From Candidatus Limnocylindria bacterium (GTDB lineage: Bacteria; Chloroflexota; Limnocylindria; QHBO01): a DNA stretch of 7,240 nt. Under the pieces are notes generated by a model. It worked only from the letters and a program-made list of their open reading frames with translations. It was not told where the DNA came from and did not search any database. The stretch lies in contig JASLBU010000281.1 of NCBI GenBank assembly GCA_030146365.1, forward strand, positions 1 through 7,240. Reading direction: 5' to 3'. The first letter of the stretch is position 1; each line of letters begins with the position of its first letter. Positions 5,861 through 7,240 of the stretch are shown one piece after another. A program made the position numbers and the translations under genes.

Positions 5861-6880
5861 ATGACCGCGCCGATCACCGTCCTCGACACGCTCGGGCGCC
5901 CGATGCGCGATCTGCGGATCAGCGTCACCGACCGGTGCAACTTCCGCTGCACCTACTGCATGCCCAAGGAGATCTTCGGGGCGGACCACGCCTTCCTGCG
6001 GCGCGCCGATGTCCTCGAATTCGACGAGATCGCCCGCGTCGTCCGTGCCGCGGTGGGCCTCGGCGTCCGGAAGGTGCGCCTGACCGGCGGCGAGCCGCTC
6101 GTCCGCCGGGATCTCGAGTCGCTGGTGTCCGTGCTCTCGGCCATCGATGGGATCGAGGACCTGACGCTCACGACCAACGCGTCGCTCCTGGCCGGCAAGG
6201 CGGAGGCCCTTGCCGCCGCCGGGCTGGATCGAGTGACGGTGAGCCTCGACGCGCTGGACGACGAGACGTTCATGCGCATGAACGACGTCGGCTTCCCGGT
6301 CGCGCGGGTGCTGGACGGCATCGCGGCCGCGGAGGCCGCCGGCCTCGGCCCGATCAAGGTGAACACCGTTGCGCGGCGCGGCGTGAACGAGCACGCGATC
6401 CTGGACCTGGCCGAGCGCTTCCGCGGCACGGGCACGACCGTGCGCTTCATCGAGTACATGGACGTCGGCCACACGAACGGCTGGCGGATGGACGACGTGG
6501 TGCCGGCGGCGGAGGTCGTGCGGCGCATCGGCGCGCGCTGGCCACTGGAGCCGATGGCCGCCGAGTACCGCGGCGAGGTCGCCGAGCGGTGGCGCTACGT
6601 GGACGGCGCGGGCGAGATCGGGGTCATCTCCAGCGTCACGCAGCCGTTCTGCGGCGACTGCACCCGCGCGCGGCTGTCGGCGGACGGCAGCCTCTACACC
6701 TGCCTGTTCGCGACGGCCGGCCGCGACCTGCGGGCACTGCTGCGTGCCGGCATCGGCGACGAGGACTTGACCGACGCGCTGCGCGTGATCTGGACCGGCC
6801 GCTCGGACCGCTACTCGGACCTGCGATCGCTCGACACCGTGAACCCGGCCCGGGTGGAGATGAGCTTCATCGGCGGATAG
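5861..6880 (+). CDS. moaA: GTP 3',8-cyclase MoaA, molybdenum cofactor biosynthesis
   Basis: This radical SAM enzyme rearranges GTP to 3',8-cyclo-dihydro-GTP, the first step of molybdenum cofactor synthesis, acting with MoaC (not in this window). The 339-residue product is full length. The radical SAM cluster motif C-x3-C-x2-C is Cys26, Cys30 and Cys33 in DRCNFRCTYCMP. TGGEPL (75-80) is the SAM-binding motif. Cys264, Cys267 and Cys281 (FCGDCTRARLSADG, then YTC) hold the second [4Fe-4S] cluster that binds GTP. The protein ends in the required Gly-Gly. The ATG at 5861 is chosen because DTLGRPMRDLRISVTDRC after it matches the usual MoaA N-terminus; the frame is open further upstream only as antisense of the neighbouring gene. 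No clear ribosome binding site precedes it. It faces an XdhC-family gene with only 24 bp between stop codons. Confidence 0.97.
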   Translation: MTAPITVLDTLGRPMRDLRISVTDRCNFRCTYCMPKEIFGADHAFLRRADVLEFDEIARVVRAAVGLGVRKVRLTGGEPLVRRDLESLVSVLSAIDGIEDLTLTTNASLLAGKAEALAAAGLDRVTVSLDALDDETFMRMNDVGFPVARVLDGIAAAEAAGLGPIKVNTVARRGVNEHAILDLAERFRGTGTTVRFIEYMDVGHTNGWRMDDVVPAAEVVRRIGARWPLEPMAAEYRGEVAERWRYVDGAGEIGVISSVTQPFCGDCTRARLSADGSLYTCLFATAGRDLRALLRAGIGDEDLTDALRVIWTGRSDRYSDLRSLDTVNPARVEMSFIGG

Positions 6881-6884
6881 GGCG

Positions 6885-6914
6885 CCACGCGAGCCTGCGC
6901 GCGGCTACGCGTGG
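6885..6914. terminator. Hairpin between converging moaA and xdhC-family genes, candidate two-way terminator
   Basis: CCACGCG-AGCC (6885-6895) pairs with GGCT-A-CGCGTGG (6903-6914): 11 base pairs with a single bulged A at 6907 and a seven-base loop. It begins four bases after the moaA stop and includes the stop codon of the opposite gene (6905-6907). Neither strand has a T-run, so it is not a classical intrinsic terminator. It could protect both mRNA 3' ends or assist factor-dependent termination. The structure is seen directly; the function is inferred. Confidence 0.5.
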
Positions 6915-7240
6915 ATCGGTCCGGGGCGGTCACGAAGCGACGCTCCGGGCCGCCCATGGAGGACGGCCAGGATCTCGGCGACGATCGCGGTCGCGACCTG
7001 CTCCGAGCCATCGGCGCCGATGTCGAGCCCGGCCGGAGCGTGGAGCGCGGCCGTATCGGCATCCGAGAGCGTGGCGCGGAGCTCGCCGAGCAGCCGCTCC
7101 GTGCGATCGCGCGGCCCGAGCACGCCGAGGTAGCGGACCCCGCGATCCAGGAACGAGGCGAGGAATGCGGCGTCGCGCAGGTAGTCGTGGCTCATGACCA
7201 CGACGGCGCTCCACTCGCCTGCCCCGGTCGCTTCGCCCGC
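6905..7240 (-). CDS. XdhC/CoxI-family molybdenum cofactor insertion protein, C-terminal part (5' end outside window)
   Basis: Only the last 111 residues are visible; the frame is open through the right edge, so no start can be given. The visible part matches the C-terminal Rossmann domain of XdhC proteins. It has a buried strand and turn, AVVVMSHDYLRD; then YLGVLGPRDRTERLL, equivalent to the family's Y-I-G-x-x-G-S-x-x-K-T-x-x-L-L; then HAPAGLDIGADGSEQVA followed by the helix AIVAEILAVLHGR. XdhC proteins bind molybdenum cofactor and help its sulfuration and insertion into xanthine dehydrogenase or CO dehydrogenase-type hydroxylases. The convergent moaA supports a cofactor context. The target enzyme would be expected beyond the right edge. 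The N-terminal XdhC/CoxI domain, which would separate full XdhC from C-terminal-only paralogues, is not visible. Confidence 0.88.
   Translation of the reverse strand, partial: AGEATGAGEWSAVVVMSHDYLRDAAFLASFLDRGVRYLGVLGPRDRTERLLGELRATLSDADTAALHAPAGLDIGADGSEQVATAIVAEILAVLHGRPGASLRDRPGPIHA

Noticed and set aside
4433..6472. Minus-strand frame open for 679 codons, suggesting a longer propeller protein
   Set aside because: The part beyond 5800 is antisense to moaA, has no recognisable domain, and a signal-anchor start follows at 5800. High GC leaves antisense frames open by chance.
1..7240. Mobile element, CRISPR array, tRNA or toxin-antitoxin pair
   Set aside because: No direct repeat array, transposase, terminal inverted repeats, integrase or cloverleaf was found; composition is uniform across the window.

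Overview
The window is about 70% GC with dense, tightly packed genes, some without a clear Shine-Dalgarno site. It reads as one piece of a free-living, high-GC bacterial chromosome, probably Chloroflexota (Limnocylindria-like) or Actinomycetota. That placement is inference from base composition and from the Asp-box (S-x-D-G-x-x-W) propeller protein, a type I associate with such genomes; no phylogenetic marker is present. I see no insertion sequence, prophage, CRISPR array, tRNA or rRNA.

Layout. (1) 2-1147, +: a cysteine desulfurase-like class V PLP enzyme, cut by the left edge. (2) 1215-4392, +: a three-gene operon. It encodes a four-helix membrane protein with His-rich external loops, a secreted membrane-anchored Ig-like protein whose predicted mature N-terminus is His, and a CopC-CopD copper protein. 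A candidate promoter or dyad lies just before the first gene, and the last two genes overlap by one base. (3) 4433-5800, -: a membrane-anchored six-Asp-box beta-propeller, convergent with the copper operon. (4) 5861-6880, +: moaA, divergent from the propeller gene. (5) 6905-7240, -: the C-terminal part of an XdhC/CoxI-family protein, convergent with moaA and cut by the right edge.

How they work together. The middle operon looks like an envelope copper-handling module. CopC keeps its His/Asp/His Cu(II) ligands, CopD would move copper across the membrane, and the two unnamed partners both place His residues on the outer face. The right end concerns molybdenum cofactor: MoaA makes the first pterin intermediate, and XdhC proteins carry cofactor for sulfuration and insertion into xanthine/CO dehydrogenase-type enzymes. 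The desulfurase-like enzyme at the left could in principle supply sulfur, but it is 5 kb away and the link is speculative. The most interesting part is the pair of uncharacterised partners in the copper operon.
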